Part shown: piece by piece, positions 9,277-16,405 of the stretch
How the letters are laid out: each line of letters starts with the position of its first letter
Position numbering within the stretch: position 1 is the stretch's first letter
From: Lutibacter flavus
GTDB lineage: Bacteria; Bacteroidota; Bacteroidia; Flavobacteriales; Flavobacteriaceae
DNA: 64,000 nucleotides
Direction: 5' to 3'
Assembly: GCF_900188355.1 (NCBI RefSeq)
Contig: NZ_FZNX01000001.1
Coordinates: 271,671 to 335,670 of the forward strand
The notes under the pieces: model-generated
Databases searched by the model: none
What the model was told of the DNA's origin: nothing
Seen by the model: the letters and a program-made list of their open reading frames with translations, nothing else
Position numbers and translations under genes: made by a program

Positions 9277-9296
9277 ATTTTTGATAATAAGAGTCG

Positions 9297-9656
9297 TTAT
9301 TCCTTTTCTACTAATTTTTTTGACAATGTAAATCCTACAAATAAACCAACACCGGCCATTAAAAATATAGAGCCGGTATAACCAACTTCAGGTTGGATTA
9401 AAGTATAAGCTTCTAATATTGAACCAATAAAAATTCCGGAACCAATACCCATTAATAAAACGGCTAAGTTTAGAATTAAAATTTTCCAAATAGGTACTGA
9501 TTTTTTGTTTTGAGGTGCTTTGGCACTAAAAAAGATACTGGCATCAGCTCCTTTTTCAATTAATGATAATCGTTCTTTGTTTCTAGTTGAATAGTGTAGA
9601 TAAAAAATTCCAAAAACCACTACAAATAGTGATATAAATACAAGTACTGCTTCCAT
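9297..9656 (-). CDS. DUF6249 family small membrane protein
   Basis: The 119-residue protein has an N-terminal TM (residues 1-20), a basic cytoplasmic stretch containing RLSLIEKGAD, and two more TMs around 57-80 and 92-112. The ERLSLIEKG motif and architecture fit DUF6249. It is divergent from an ECF sigma factor gene. Upstream it carries TGTAACC-N16-CGTC, the same promoter words with identical spacing as the sigma gene itself, so I infer that it belongs to that sigma factor's regulon. The molecular function is unknown. Confidence 0.82.
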   Translation of the reverse strand: MEAVLVFISLFVVVFGIFYLHYSTRNKERLSLIEKGADASIFFSAKAPQNKKSVPIWKILILNLAVLLMGIGSGIFIGSILEAYTLIQPEVGYTGSIFLMAGVGLFVGFTLSKKLVEKE

Positions 9657-9693
9657 AATATAAATTTTAGTTTTTAATGTGTTTCATCCATAT

Positions 9694-9720
9694 GACGAAG
9701 ATTGTTTTAGTGCGGTTACA
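9694..9720 (-). promoter_or_regulatory. ECF-type promoter (TGTAACC-N16-CGTC) reading toward the DUF6249 gene
   Basis: On the minus strand TGTAACC (9720-9714) is followed by exactly 16 bases and then CGTC (9697-9694). AAC in the -35 and CGTC in the -10 are hallmarks of ECF sigma promoters. The predicted transcription start is about 30 bases before the DUF6249 ATG. Confidence 0.72.
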
Positions 9721-9752
9721 AAAAATATTAATTAAATTTATTTTCTGTAAGA

Positions 9753-9779
9753 TGTAACCATTACAGTTAAAAAGTCGTC
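9753..9779 (+). promoter_or_regulatory. ECF-type promoter (TGTAACC-N16-CGTC) of the sigma factor gene
   Basis: TGTAACC (9753-9759) is followed by exactly 16 bases and CGTC (9776-9779). The ATG of the sigma gene is only 11 bases after CGTC, so the leader is very short. The match to the divergent promoter at 9694-9720 implies autoregulation by this sigma factor. Confidence 0.75.
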
Positions 9780-9790
9780 AAACAGTTAAA

Positions 9791-10366
9791 ATGAACAACA
9801 AACCCGACGAGTATTATATAAAACAAACGTTGAACGGAGACGTTAATGCGTATGCTTTTTTAGTTGAAAAGTATAAGCATATGGTATATACCCTAACTAT
9901 TAGAATTGTGAAAAATAAAGAAGAAGCAGAGGAAGTTTCACAAGATGTTTTTGTTAAAGCATATAAGAATTTAAAAAACTTTAAAGGGGAAGCAAAATTT
10001 TCAACATGGATTTATAAAATTGGGTATTATGCTAGTTTAGATGTTGTTAAAAGAAATAAAAGATATATAAATTCTGAAAATATTGATGAAATAAATGAAG
10101 GTGATATTGGAAATATGCAGGATGCAATTGTATATTTGGAAGATGAAGAACGAAAAAAAGTGATAAATGATGCGCTTTTAAAGTTAAATGAAGATGAGCG
10201 TACAATTTTAACATTGTATTATTTTGAAGAATTACCAATAAAAGAAATTACAAAAATTATAAATTTATCAGAAGATAATATAAAAGTAAAATTGTTTAGA
10301 TCTAGAAAAAAATTAGCATCAATTTTAAAATATGTTATTGAACCAAGAACTATTGATTTAATATGA
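9791..10366 (+). CDS. RNA polymerase ECF sigma factor (sigma-70 family), operon 1
   Basis: The 191-residue protein has region 2 (FLVEKYKHMVYTLTIRIV, EEVSQDVFVKAYKNLKNF, ATWIYKIGYYASLD-like STWIYKIGYY) at about residues 15-90. Region 4 (LLKLNEDERTILTLYYFE, then the helix-turn-helix with LSEDNIKVKLFRSRKKL) spans about 118-175. That is the minimal ECF layout. The next gene overlaps by four bases (ATGA) and encodes a membrane protein that is probably its anti-sigma factor. It is probably autoregulated through the promoter at 9753-9779. Confidence 0.93.
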   Translation: MNNKPDEYYIKQTLNGDVNAYAFLVEKYKHMVYTLTIRIVKNKEEAEEVSQDVFVKAYKNLKNFKGEAKFSTWIYKIGYYASLDVVKRNKRYINSENIDEINEGDIGNMQDAIVYLEDEERKKVINDALLKLNEDERTILTLYYFEELPIKEITKIINLSEDNIKVKLFRSRKKLASILKYVIEPRTIDLI

Positions 10367-10767
10367 AGCAAGATAAAAACATAGAAGAATTTTCAAAATT
10401 CATTTTGAAAAAGGCTGGCACTGAGATGCCATCCAATGATTTTGTTAATAATGTAATGGATGCTATTAACTTGGAGAATTCTAAAAGTACAGTAACTATT
10501 TATAAACCATTAATTTCCAAACAGGGTTGGGGTTTAATTACAGTAAGTTTAATTGTACTAATTATTTTTATAATTACAAATACAGAAAGTTTATTGATGT
10601 TACCATCAATTGATTTTTCCTTTTTAAATAAATTTAATTCGATTAATGTATTTGAAAATATTAAATTTTCAAAAATCTTTACATTAAGTTTTGTATTATT
10701 TACTATTTATGTAATATTTCAATTGATAATTATTAAAAACTATTTTAGTAAAAGACATATTATTTAG
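10363..10767 (+). CDS. Putative anti-sigma factor, membrane protein with two TM segments
   Basis: No named domain is recognised. The 134 residues comprise a roughly 50-residue polar N-terminal part and TMs near 54-74 and 103-124. The N-terminal segment MPSNDFVNNVMDAI resembles the short P-x-x-F...V motif seen in many Bacteroidetes proteins encoded after ECF sigma genes. The ATGA overlap with the sigma gene indicates coupled, near-stoichiometric synthesis. Anti-sigma function is an inference from topology and context; there is no zinc-finger (ZAS) HxxxCxxC motif. Confidence 0.7.
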   Translation: MKQDKNIEEFSKFILKKAGTEMPSNDFVNNVMDAINLENSKSTVTIYKPLISKQGWGLITVSLIVLIIFIITNTESLLMLPSIDFSFLNKFNSINVFENIKFSKIFTLSFVLFTIYVIFQLIIIKNYFSKRHII

Positions 10768-10796
10768 ATTCCATATCTATAATTTCTAAAAAAGGT

Positions 10797-10804
10797 TAAT
10801 TTTG
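10797..10804 (+). promoter_or_regulatory. -7 promoter box (TAATTTTG) of the PAP2 gene
   Basis: Exact TAnnTTTG match followed by C, 17 bases before the PAP2 ATG. It indicates a housekeeping promoter separate from the upstream ECF operon. Confidence 0.5.
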
Positions 10805-10821
10805 CATTCATAATTTAAATT

Positions 10822-11652
10822 ATGAATGTAAAAACTCTTATTTGTATTTTATTAAGTTCTTTTTTGCTTAGTACTATAACTGCTCAAGAAAATAAAACAG
10901 AGAAAGAAACAATATTGGAAATGTTGAAATCCGATGGATCTTTAATTTTTGGAGGTATAAAGAATGCTTATACTAAACCATTCCAATGGAAAAAAGATGA
11001 TTGGCTTACTTTTGGCGGAATTGCGGTTGGAACTTCATTAATGTATATCTATGATGAGCAAACAAGTGAGTTTTTTATTAATCAAGAAGAAAATGCTCCC
11101 CAAATGCTAAAAGAAATAGGCTGGTATTATGGAAGTCCACAAAATTTCTTTATGATTTCGGCTGGGATTTATGGATATGGCTTATTTGCTAAAAATGAAG
11201 AATTTAGGCATACTGGAGTTTTAATAATTTCTTCTGCTGTTGCAACCGGTTTAATACAAACAATTAGTAAAAATGCATTTGGTAGAGCAAGACCTTCTCA
11301 AGAAGTTGGAAGCAGAAAATTTAAATTTATGAGTAAAGAGTCTGGCTACCATTCATTTCCTTCAGGTCATTCAATTTTATCTTTTACAGCTTCACACGCA
11401 ATAGCAAAACAATTTAAAAATATATGGGTTAAAGGTGGAATATACGCAGTTGGTTTAATTGCTCCAATTTCACGTTTATGGGCTGGTGCACATTGGTTAA
11501 CCGATGTAACTTTAGGAATGGTTATGAGTGTTGTAATTGTAGATGGGATAGATAATTTTTTATCAGCAAAAAAGAATGAGGTTAAGGAGAAAAAAATAAC
11601 TTGGAAAGTAAATGCAGGTGTTAGAACTATTGGGTTAGTTGGGGTTTTTTAG
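10822..11652 (+). CDS. PAP2-superfamily phosphatase (exported or membrane)
   Basis: The 276-residue protein begins with a signal-like sequence ending TITAQEN. All three PAP2 motifs are present: KNAFGRARP (KX6RP), FPSGHS, and SRLWAGAHWLTD (SRX5HX3D). They are spread over residues about 150-237 among hydrophobic segments. Such enzymes dephosphorylate lipid phosphates such as undecaprenyl pyrophosphate, phosphatidate or lipid A. The substrate is not deducible here. The C-terminus after residue 255 is basic. Confidence 0.9.
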   Translation: MNVKTLICILLSSFLLSTITAQENKTEKETILEMLKSDGSLIFGGIKNAYTKPFQWKKDDWLTFGGIAVGTSLMYIYDEQTSEFFINQEENAPQMLKEIGWYYGSPQNFFMISAGIYGYGLFAKNEEFRHTGVLIISSAVATGLIQTISKNAFGRARPSQEVGSRKFKFMSKESGYHSFPSGHSILSFTASHAIAKQFKNIWVKGGIYAVGLIAPISRLWAGAHWLTDVTLGMVMSVVIVDGIDNFLSAKKNEVKEKKITWKVNAGVRTIGLVGVF

Positions 11653-11658
11653 CTGAAA

Positions 11659-12336
11659 TTATATTTCTTTAAAAAACGAGTTTAGCTGATGTAATTTAAT
11701 AGCTTTTCTTGATAGCATAATTCCAACTAGTAATGATACAAATGCCCCAATTGCTATACCTGGAATAAAGTTTATAAATAAAAAGAAATCATAGGATCCG
11801 TGAAAAATAATGGCACCTAGTAACCCTATTAAATTCCATTTAGCCTTATTATTAGAAAACTTGGCTTTTCCCATATAATATCCCATAATAATAGCAAAAG
11901 TTGCGTGGGCTGGAATGGCTGTAAAAGCTCTTAATAAAGCTACGGATAATCCGCCTTCAATTACATAAAATATATTTTCAACTGCTGCAAACCCCATTGA
12001 AACCATTACAGCATAAATAATACCATCAAATGGTTCGTTAAATGCTTTTTTACGCTGTGTATAATAGCGAATAATGATGTATTTGCTAAATTCTTCAATT
12101 AAAGCAACCACAAAAAACGCTTTTAAAAATTGTTCGATTACGCTAAATTCATCCGATTTAGGTAAATATTTTTCATAAATATTGTAAAGCAATAAACTTA
12201 TAATTACACTAAAAAAAGCTCCTAGTAGAAAGTTCTTCAAAAGAAATCTTTTAGACTCTTTTTCAAATTTATCTTTAATATATATGTATACAATTACTAT
12301 AAATACTGGTGCTAATGAAGCAATTAATAAACTCAT
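11659..12336 (-). CDS. PrsW family intramembrane metalloprotease
   Basis: The 225-residue polytopic protein carries the PrsW/Abi-type motifs: ALIEEFSKY (EExxK) near residue 83, GFAAVEN near residue 119, and IIFHGSYDFFLF (HxxxD) near residue 180. PrsW in Bacillus cleaves anti-sigma RsiW. Two ECF systems exist in this window, but no sequence evidence links this protease to them. It is convergent with the PAP2 gene six bases away. A relic of a DUF2752 gene lies just upstream of it. Confidence 0.87.
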   Translation of the reverse strand: MSLLIASLAPVFIVIVYIYIKDKFEKESKRFLLKNFLLGAFFSVIISLLLYNIYEKYLPKSDEFSVIEQFLKAFFVVALIEEFSKYIIIRYYTQRKKAFNEPFDGIIYAVMVSMGFAAVENIFYVIEGGLSVALLRAFTAIPAHATFAIIMGYYMGKAKFSNNKAKWNLIGLLGAIIFHGSYDFFLFINFIPGIAIGAFVSLLVGIMLSRKAIKLHQLNSFFKEI

Positions 12337-12343
12337 TTGGTAT

Positions 12344-12390
12344 TTTTAATTAGATGCTAATATATTAAAAGAATACTAAGAAATGTTTTT
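12344..12390. repeat. Direct repeat copy A (partner 13844-13890) flanking the PL7 gene
   Basis: About 85 percent identical, by hand alignment without gaps, to 13844-13890 in the same orientation. Shared words include TAATTAG, TGCTAA and ATATTAAAAG. Copy B is the functional 3' end of the DUF2752 gene. Confidence 0.75.
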
Positions 12391-12399
12391 AAACATTTA
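12346..12399 (-). pseudogene. Relic of a DUF2752 gene 3' end
   Basis: Read on the minus strand this stretch encodes FKNIS-stop-YSFNILASN-stop. The last residues of the intact DUF2752 gene at 13846 are LRNIPYYPFNILAPN-stop. DNA identity is about 40 of 47 bases between 12344-12390 and 13844-13890, an offset of exactly 1500. One internal TAG and several substitutions show decay. The relic lies between the end of the PL7 gene and the PrsW start, so the two copies bracket the lyase gene. Confidence 0.68.
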
Positions 12400-12407
12400 A
12401 ATAACAA

Positions 12408-13514
12408 TTAATGATCGTATCCAGTGTGTGTATTCGCTAAACTATAGAATGTTGCTTGTACATAATCGTTATCATCACCAGATTTGTTTTGATTGTAAAC
12501 ACCAGCTTTGTAATACATGTACTCATCAGCATAGTTACTACTGCTCATATCAATTTTTTTAGAAACATCACTTTTTCCTTCCCTACTAATGGTAACAGTT
12601 AGGTCATTATCAACAACTTTTATTGAATAACTGAATTTTTCATTTAAAGCAATACCATCCGAAGGATTTGAAGCGGAATTATCTTTGCTTCCAATTAACG
12701 CATGCCAGGATTCACTTCCACTTTCAGTTTCATGTGCAAAATAGATAGATCCATTAGAGTTTCCTTTTAATTTACGGTAGTATAAACGACAAGGTTCATT
12801 ATTACTTGCGTGAATTTGACCAACAATTACACGACCAACTTGAGAATTATCACCGGTAGTTGTTACATAATTCACAGCTAATGTAGCAGTTAATTCACCA
12901 TCATAACCTCCAGCTTTGGATTTATTACTTGAAGTAGAACTACCAAAAACCCAGTTGTTTAAATTAATTCCACTTGTAGAAATATTTGTATCACCTGCAC
13001 GCATCATCTCTCTTAACTCAGTACGTGTATAAGAAGTGTTTGATGAGGTTTTATAACCAGCAATAGGGCATTTAAATACCATTCCACCATCTTCAGCAGT
13101 ATAGAAGTATGCTGAATTGGAGTAATTGTTGTTTAATTCATTCTCTTTTATACTTGTGGCAACACCACTTCCATTGTTTTCGGGAATACTTAAATACCAG
13201 TCGCTTAAATCAAAGTTACCTGATGGACTTTTTGAAGGGTCTAAATCTGATGAAGTATCAACTTCCTCTTCTTCTTCTTTTTCTTCTGGACAACCATTTA
13301 ATGCATTAGTACCAAAAATATTTGGACACTCATCATCTTTATCTAATATACCATCATTGTCAGTATCTAATCTTATTTCATTTTCTGTATCATCAATAAT
13401 TTCATCTTTTGAACAGGATATTGACAAAATTAGAAGTAGAATTATTAGAAATTTTGAAACAATAAAAAGGGGCTCTTTTTTATAATTTATTTTGTTGAAA
13501 AATTCTTTATTCAT
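12408..13514 (-). CDS. Polysaccharide lyase family 7 (alginate lyase) lipoprotein
   Basis: The 368-residue protein has a lipoprotein signal with the lipidated Cys at residue 34 (ILSISC). A thrombospondin type 3-like calcium motif follows (DTDNDGILDKDDECP, residues 50-64), then an acidic linker and the PL7 domain from about residue 100. PL7 hallmarks are RTELRE (164-169), QIHA (233-236) and YYKAGVYNQ (334-342), supplying the catalytic Arg, Gln, His and Tyr. It would cleave alginate by beta-elimination at the cell surface. No susC/susD or other alginate genes are adjacent. It is bracketed by a direct repeat, hinting at insertion or transfer. Confidence 0.92.
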   Translation of the reverse strand: MNKEFFNKINYKKEPLFIVSKFLIILLLILSISCSKDEIIDDTENEIRLDTDNDGILDKDDECPNIFGTNALNGCPEEKEEEEEVDTSSDLDPSKSPSGNFDLSDWYLSIPENNGSGVATSIKENELNNNYSNSAYFYTAEDGGMVFKCPIAGYKTSSNTSYTRTELREMMRAGDTNISTSGINLNNWVFGSSTSSNKSKAGGYDGELTATLAVNYVTTTGDNSQVGRVIVGQIHASNNEPCRLYYRKLKGNSNGSIYFAHETESGSESWHALIGSKDNSASNPSDGIALNEKFSYSIKVVDNDLTVTISREGKSDVSKKIDMSSSNYADEYMYYKAGVYNQNKSGDDNDYVQATFYSLANTHTGYDH

Positions 13515-13843
13515 TTTAATTAAAAATTTGTGTTTTATTAGTTTGTAAACATCAATAAAACTGGTTAACCAGTTTGGTTAATCAATTTTAAGGAATTTAT
13601 TTGGGAATAAAAAATTTAACAAATAAAAAAGTATTCTATTTTTTAAACTATTTATTTAAATTAATATCAAGTATTTCTTAAGTTACCTATTGTCAGTGCT
13701 TTAAATGTGTTTTTCTACATATTATTAAAGGTTGGATAGAGATTTAAGTTTATGAAAATTTATAGTGTTTCTCTGTTAAAATCAAAGAAAGATTAAAAAG
13801 GAAGATATTTGATGTGTTCAGACAAAAAAATAAAATACTTATA
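13515..13843. other. 329-bp intergenic region upstream of the PL7 gene
   Basis: The longest gene-free stretch in the window, very AT-rich. It holds an 18-bp perfect palindrome (13558-13575) about 44 bases before the lyase ATG, followed by a second partial copy (GGTTAAT). I see no reading frame longer than about 25 codons, no tRNA and no clear TAnnTTTG box for the lyase gene. The right end abuts direct-repeat copy B. Confidence 0.7.
13558..13575. promoter_or_regulatory. 18-bp perfect palindrome, putative operator of the alginate lyase gene
   Basis: AAACTGGTTAACCAGTTT is its own reverse complement. The core TGGT-TA-ACCA resembles GntR/FadR-type operators (TGGT-N-ACCA). It is followed directly by a further GGTTAAT half-site. 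The centre is about 53 bases upstream of the lyase ATG, a typical operator position. The cognate regulator is not in the window. Confidence 0.6.
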
Positions 13844-13890
13844 TTTTAATTAGGTGCTAAAATATTAAAAGGATAGTAAGGTATGTTTCT
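13844..13890. repeat. Direct repeat copy B (3' end of the DUF2752 gene)
   Basis: Partner of 12344-12390 at an offset of exactly 1500 bp. This copy is in frame and forms the C-terminal codons of the intact DUF2752 gene. Confidence 0.75.
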
Positions 13891-14250
13891 AAGTATCCAA
13901 AAAATAACTATAATAATTAATAAAAAAATAGGTGTTTTTGGATGATATAAATAATTATAAATGTTCTTTTTAAAAATTGAATTTAAACTTATAATAATTA
14001 AATGATATCCTAAAATAAGCAATCCAATTATATATAAAATATTTTGTTGAAGAACTCCAACAAAATTAAAATTTAAAAGGTGATGTGTTGCTCTTTGACT
14101 TCCACAACCAGGACAATAAATTCCTGTAGTTAGGTACAATGGACATTTAGGAAGGAAATTTACTTCACTTGGATTTATATTAAAATATAAAAAAGCTACT
14201 ACTATTAGAAGTAATAGCAATCCAAGATATTTAAATTTTATATTTTTCAA
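13846..14250 (-). CDS. DUF2752 family membrane protein
   Basis: The family hallmark is CPLYLTTGIYCPGCGSQRA near residues 36-54, with the CPxC...C-GC-GSxRA pattern, between an N-terminal TM and two later TMs. No ATG is available. A TTG at 14250, one base after the stop of the CD225 gene, begins MKNIKFKYLG and gives 134 residues. A TTG at 14265 would overlap the CD225 gene by 14 bases. It is coupled to the CD225/dispanin gene. The function is unknown. Its 3' end is duplicated at 12346-12399. Confidence 0.85.
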   Translation of the reverse strand: MKNIKFKYLGLLLLLIVVAFLYFNINPSEVNFLPKCPLYLTTGIYCPGCGSQRATHHLLNFNFVGVLQQNILYIIGLLILGYHLIIISLNSIFKKNIYNYLYHPKTPIFLLIIIVIFWILRNIPYYPFNILAPN

Positions 14251-14251
14251 T

Positions 14252-14524
14252 TTAAAAATCTCCAATTCCTAAAATGGCTAAACCTCCAAGGGCAAACATA
14301 AAAACCAATGATAAAACAAATATTAATATTCCGGCTATTAGACCCCAATTCATCCAATTCCTGGCATTTTTTGATGCTTTTAATGCACCTTCATAATCAC
14401 CAATCGAAAATTTTGAATTCACTTGTGATGCAAATACAATACCCACAATACCAAAAGGTTGACAGCAAAAGATAGTTACCAAAATTGATTCTACTAAGTA
14501 GTTCTTAGGTTGTTTTTGTTCCAT
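14252..14524 (-). CDS. CD225/dispanin family small membrane protein
   Basis: The 90-residue protein fits the CD225/dispanin (IFITM-like) layout: an intramembrane segment LVESILVTIFCCQPFGIVGIV, the conserved loop with VFASQVNSKFSIGDYEGALKAS, and a TM near 60-82. Bacterial members often sit beside DUF2752 genes, as here. The function in bacteria is not established. The start is ATG at 14524. Confidence 0.88.
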   Translation of the reverse strand: MEQKQPKNYLVESILVTIFCCQPFGIVGIVFASQVNSKFSIGDYEGALKASKNARNWMNWGLIAGILIFVLSLVFMFALGGLAILGIGDF

Positions 14525-14568
14525 TTTAGTTGCTATTTTAAAGATTATAGCTAAAAGTACAAAAAATA

Positions 14569-15201
14569 TTAGATGGATTCTTTTATTAGCTTAAAAATAA
14601 AATGAATTTCCCCTGCAATTTGTTTACTTGCTTCTCTATACTTCTCAGCTTGGGATAAGGTACCATCGTAACTTTTTGGATCAGTGAATGGTAAGTGAAA
14701 ACGTTTTATAGCATCTGGTATAAAAGGACAATTCTCATCTGCATTGGAGCAAGTTCTTATTGCTATAAAAGGTTTCGTATTATGCACATCATCATATATT
14801 TTTGAAAACCCAATAATGGGTTTTGTAAAATTATCATAACTAATTAAATATTTTGGATTTTGATGCGAAAACTCTAATATCTGAAAGTCAAAACCAACTT
14901 CTTGTAAAGTTTTAACCGTATTTCTGTAAAATGCCGTTACTGCTGTTCCTCCGGAAAAATTTTCAATATTTTTTAATTTATAAAAATGTGTGGCATAATT
15001 AGCCCAAACTTGGGATAATTGACTTCTTCTACTATTATGAGTACAAATAAAATTTAAATTAACTGTTTTGTCTTTTTTTAATTCATTAGAAATAAATAAA
15101 GCGATTTCACTTAATAATTCTCGTCTGCTTTTATTAATAATTAGTTCTTTTAAAGAATTTTTAAAAAATACCTCAGTTTTTATAGCTACAGTTTTAATCA
15201 T
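14569..15201 (-). CDS. Low-molecular-weight protein-tyrosine-phosphatase/ArsC-like protein
   Basis: The 210-residue protein has the phosphate-binding loop FICTHNSRRSQLSQ (C-X5-R-S) near residue 52. The general acid/redox region is TCSNADENCPFIPDA near residue 160, followed by FTDP. This resembles thioredoxin-coupled arsenate reductases and related phosphatases. An N-terminal helical extension of about 45 residues precedes the fold. There are no ars genes nearby, so arsenate reduction is only one possibility. It has its own -7 box, which faces the Smr promoter. Confidence 0.82.
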   Translation of the reverse strand: MIKTVAIKTEVFFKNSLKELIINKSRRELLSEIALFISNELKKDKTVNLNFICTHNSRRSQLSQVWANYATHFYKLKNIENFSGGTAVTAFYRNTVKTLQEVGFDFQILEFSHQNPKYLISYDNFTKPIIGFSKIYDDVHNTKPFIAIRTCSNADENCPFIPDAIKRFHLPFTDPKSYDGTLSQAEKYREASKQIAGEIHFIFKLIKESI

Positions 15202-15205
15202 ATTC

Positions 15206-15213
15206 TATTTTTG
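15206..15213 (+). promoter_or_regulatory. -7 promoter box (TATTTTTG) of the Smr gene
   Basis: Exact TAnnTTTG match, giving a leader of about 58 bases to the Smr ATG. Two bases separate it from the opposing box at 15216-15223. Confidence 0.45.
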
Positions 15214-15215
15214 TA

Positions 15216-15223
15216 CAAAGATA
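15216..15223 (-). promoter_or_regulatory. -7 promoter box (TATCTTTG) of the LMW-PTP/ArsC-like gene
   Basis: Exact TAnnTTTG match on the minus strand, 15 bases before the ATG at 15201. It faces the plus-strand box at 15206-15213, so polymerase binding at one should exclude the other. Confidence 0.48.
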
Positions 15224-15274
15224 TAATTAAAACAAATTTTAATTATTTAGAAATAATTATTTAAAAGTTAACAA

Positions 15275-15838
15275 ATGGATTTTAAAATTGGTGATACAGT
15301 TGCAGTGTTGGATGATGTTATAAAAGGAAAGGTAGTTGAAATTCATCAAAATAAAATAGTTATTGAATCTTCTGACGGATTTACGTTTGATTTTTTGCCA
15401 AAAGAATTAGTTGTAATTAGAGAGAGTCAATTTGAACTTTCAAAATATAGCGATATAAACAATGAAAGTTTAATGGAGAAAATAGCAGAAAGTTCAGCAA
15501 AAAAAAATGCTCCAAAATTTAAATCCAATTTAAAACCTGATGATATACCTGCAATGGAAGTTGATTTGCATATCCATCAACTAACAGATTCCACGAGAGG
15601 TTTGGATAATTACGATATGTTAAATTTGCAAATTGAAACTGCCAAACATAAACTGGAATTTGCAATTAGAAATAGAATTCCAAAAATTGTTTTTATTCAC
15701 GGTGTTGGTGCTGGTGTTCTAAAAACAGAATTAGATTTTTTATTTAAGAATTATCATGTGGATTTTTATGCAGCTTCTTATAAAAAATATGGATTAGGAG
15801 CGACAGAAGTATATATTTACCAAAATCCTAAAAATTAG
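15275..15838 (+). CDS. Smr domain protein (MutS2-like C-terminal domain)
   Basis: The 187-residue protein starts with a small beta-rich region (residues 1-50, KIGDTVAVLDDVIKGKV) like the KOW/SH3-type part of MutS2. It ends in an Smr domain (about 88-185) with EVDLHIHQLTD and the HGVGAGVLKTEL motif. Smr domains are nucleases or nucleic-acid binders, and recent work on MutS2 points to ribosome collision rescue. This protein lacks the MutS ATPase. The start is ATG with a short predicted leader. Confidence 0.87.
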   Translation: MDFKIGDTVAVLDDVIKGKVVEIHQNKIVIESSDGFTFDFLPKELVVIRESQFELSKYSDINNESLMEKIAESSAKKNAPKFKSNLKPDDIPAMEVDLHIHQLTDSTRGLDNYDMLNLQIETAKHKLEFAIRNRIPKIVFIHGVGAGVLKTELDFLFKNYHVDFYAASYKKYGLGATEVYIYQNPKN

Positions 15839-15840
15839 TT

Positions 15841-16320
15841 TTAATTAGGATATGCACCAAAATAAAAAGTTTCAAAGTAAATACGCTCATCATTATCTAA
15901 AAATAATAAATTAGAAATACTTATTTCGTATTTATAACCTGTAACAACGCCATCTTTTTTAATTTCTATAGTAGTTATAATAATATCACCTTCAACAGCA
16001 TCAAGCTCTTTTAAAACTATAGGTGTTGCAGGTGGAATCTCCTGACAAAAGTAATCCGTTCCAATTTTTTCATCAAAAATCCTGTACGTTACTTTTAATG
16101 AAGTTGAAATAGAATGTGTTTTCTCACCAGCAGTTTCACCTAATTGTGTATTTGTTAATGAAAGCATTATGGCTTCTGTATTTTCTGAATTTGTTTTATA
16201 TAAAAGATATTCTCCACAGCTATTAATTGTATCAGTAAATTCAAAAGCAGGAATATCAAAATCGCCATCATTACAAGAAAATAGTGTGAAAGCAATAAAA
16301 AGTGTAAATAATTTTTTCAT
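15841..16320 (-). CDS. Hypothetical lipoprotein
   Basis: The 159-residue protein has a clear lipoprotein signal (MKKLFTLFIAFTLFSC, Cys at residue 16). No named domain was recognised. The mature part has two further Cys near residues 36 and 93 that could form a disulfide, and it is predicted mostly beta. It is convergent with the Smr gene, separated by two bases. Confidence 0.75.
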   Translation of the reverse strand: MKKLFTLFIAFTLFSCNDGDFDIPAFEFTDTINSCGEYLLYKTNSENTEAIMLSLTNTQLGETAGEKTHSISTSLKVTYRIFDEKIGTDYFCQEIPPATPIVLKELDAVEGDIIITTIEIKKDGVVTGYKYEISISNLLFLDNDERIYFETFYFGAYPN

Positions 16321-16391
16321 TTTATAAATTTAATGGAACAAAAATAAATGTTTTATGTTATAGAGCGTTAAATGAAACAGTTTATTTTATT

Positions 16392-16399
16392 TACTTTTG
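16392..16399 (+). promoter_or_regulatory. -7 promoter box (TACTTTTG) of the cysteine desulfurase gene
   Basis: Exact TAnnTTTG followed by C. The ATG is six bases after the G, so the predicted leader is about three bases. Confidence 0.52.
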
Positions 16400-16405
16400 C
16401 TTTTG

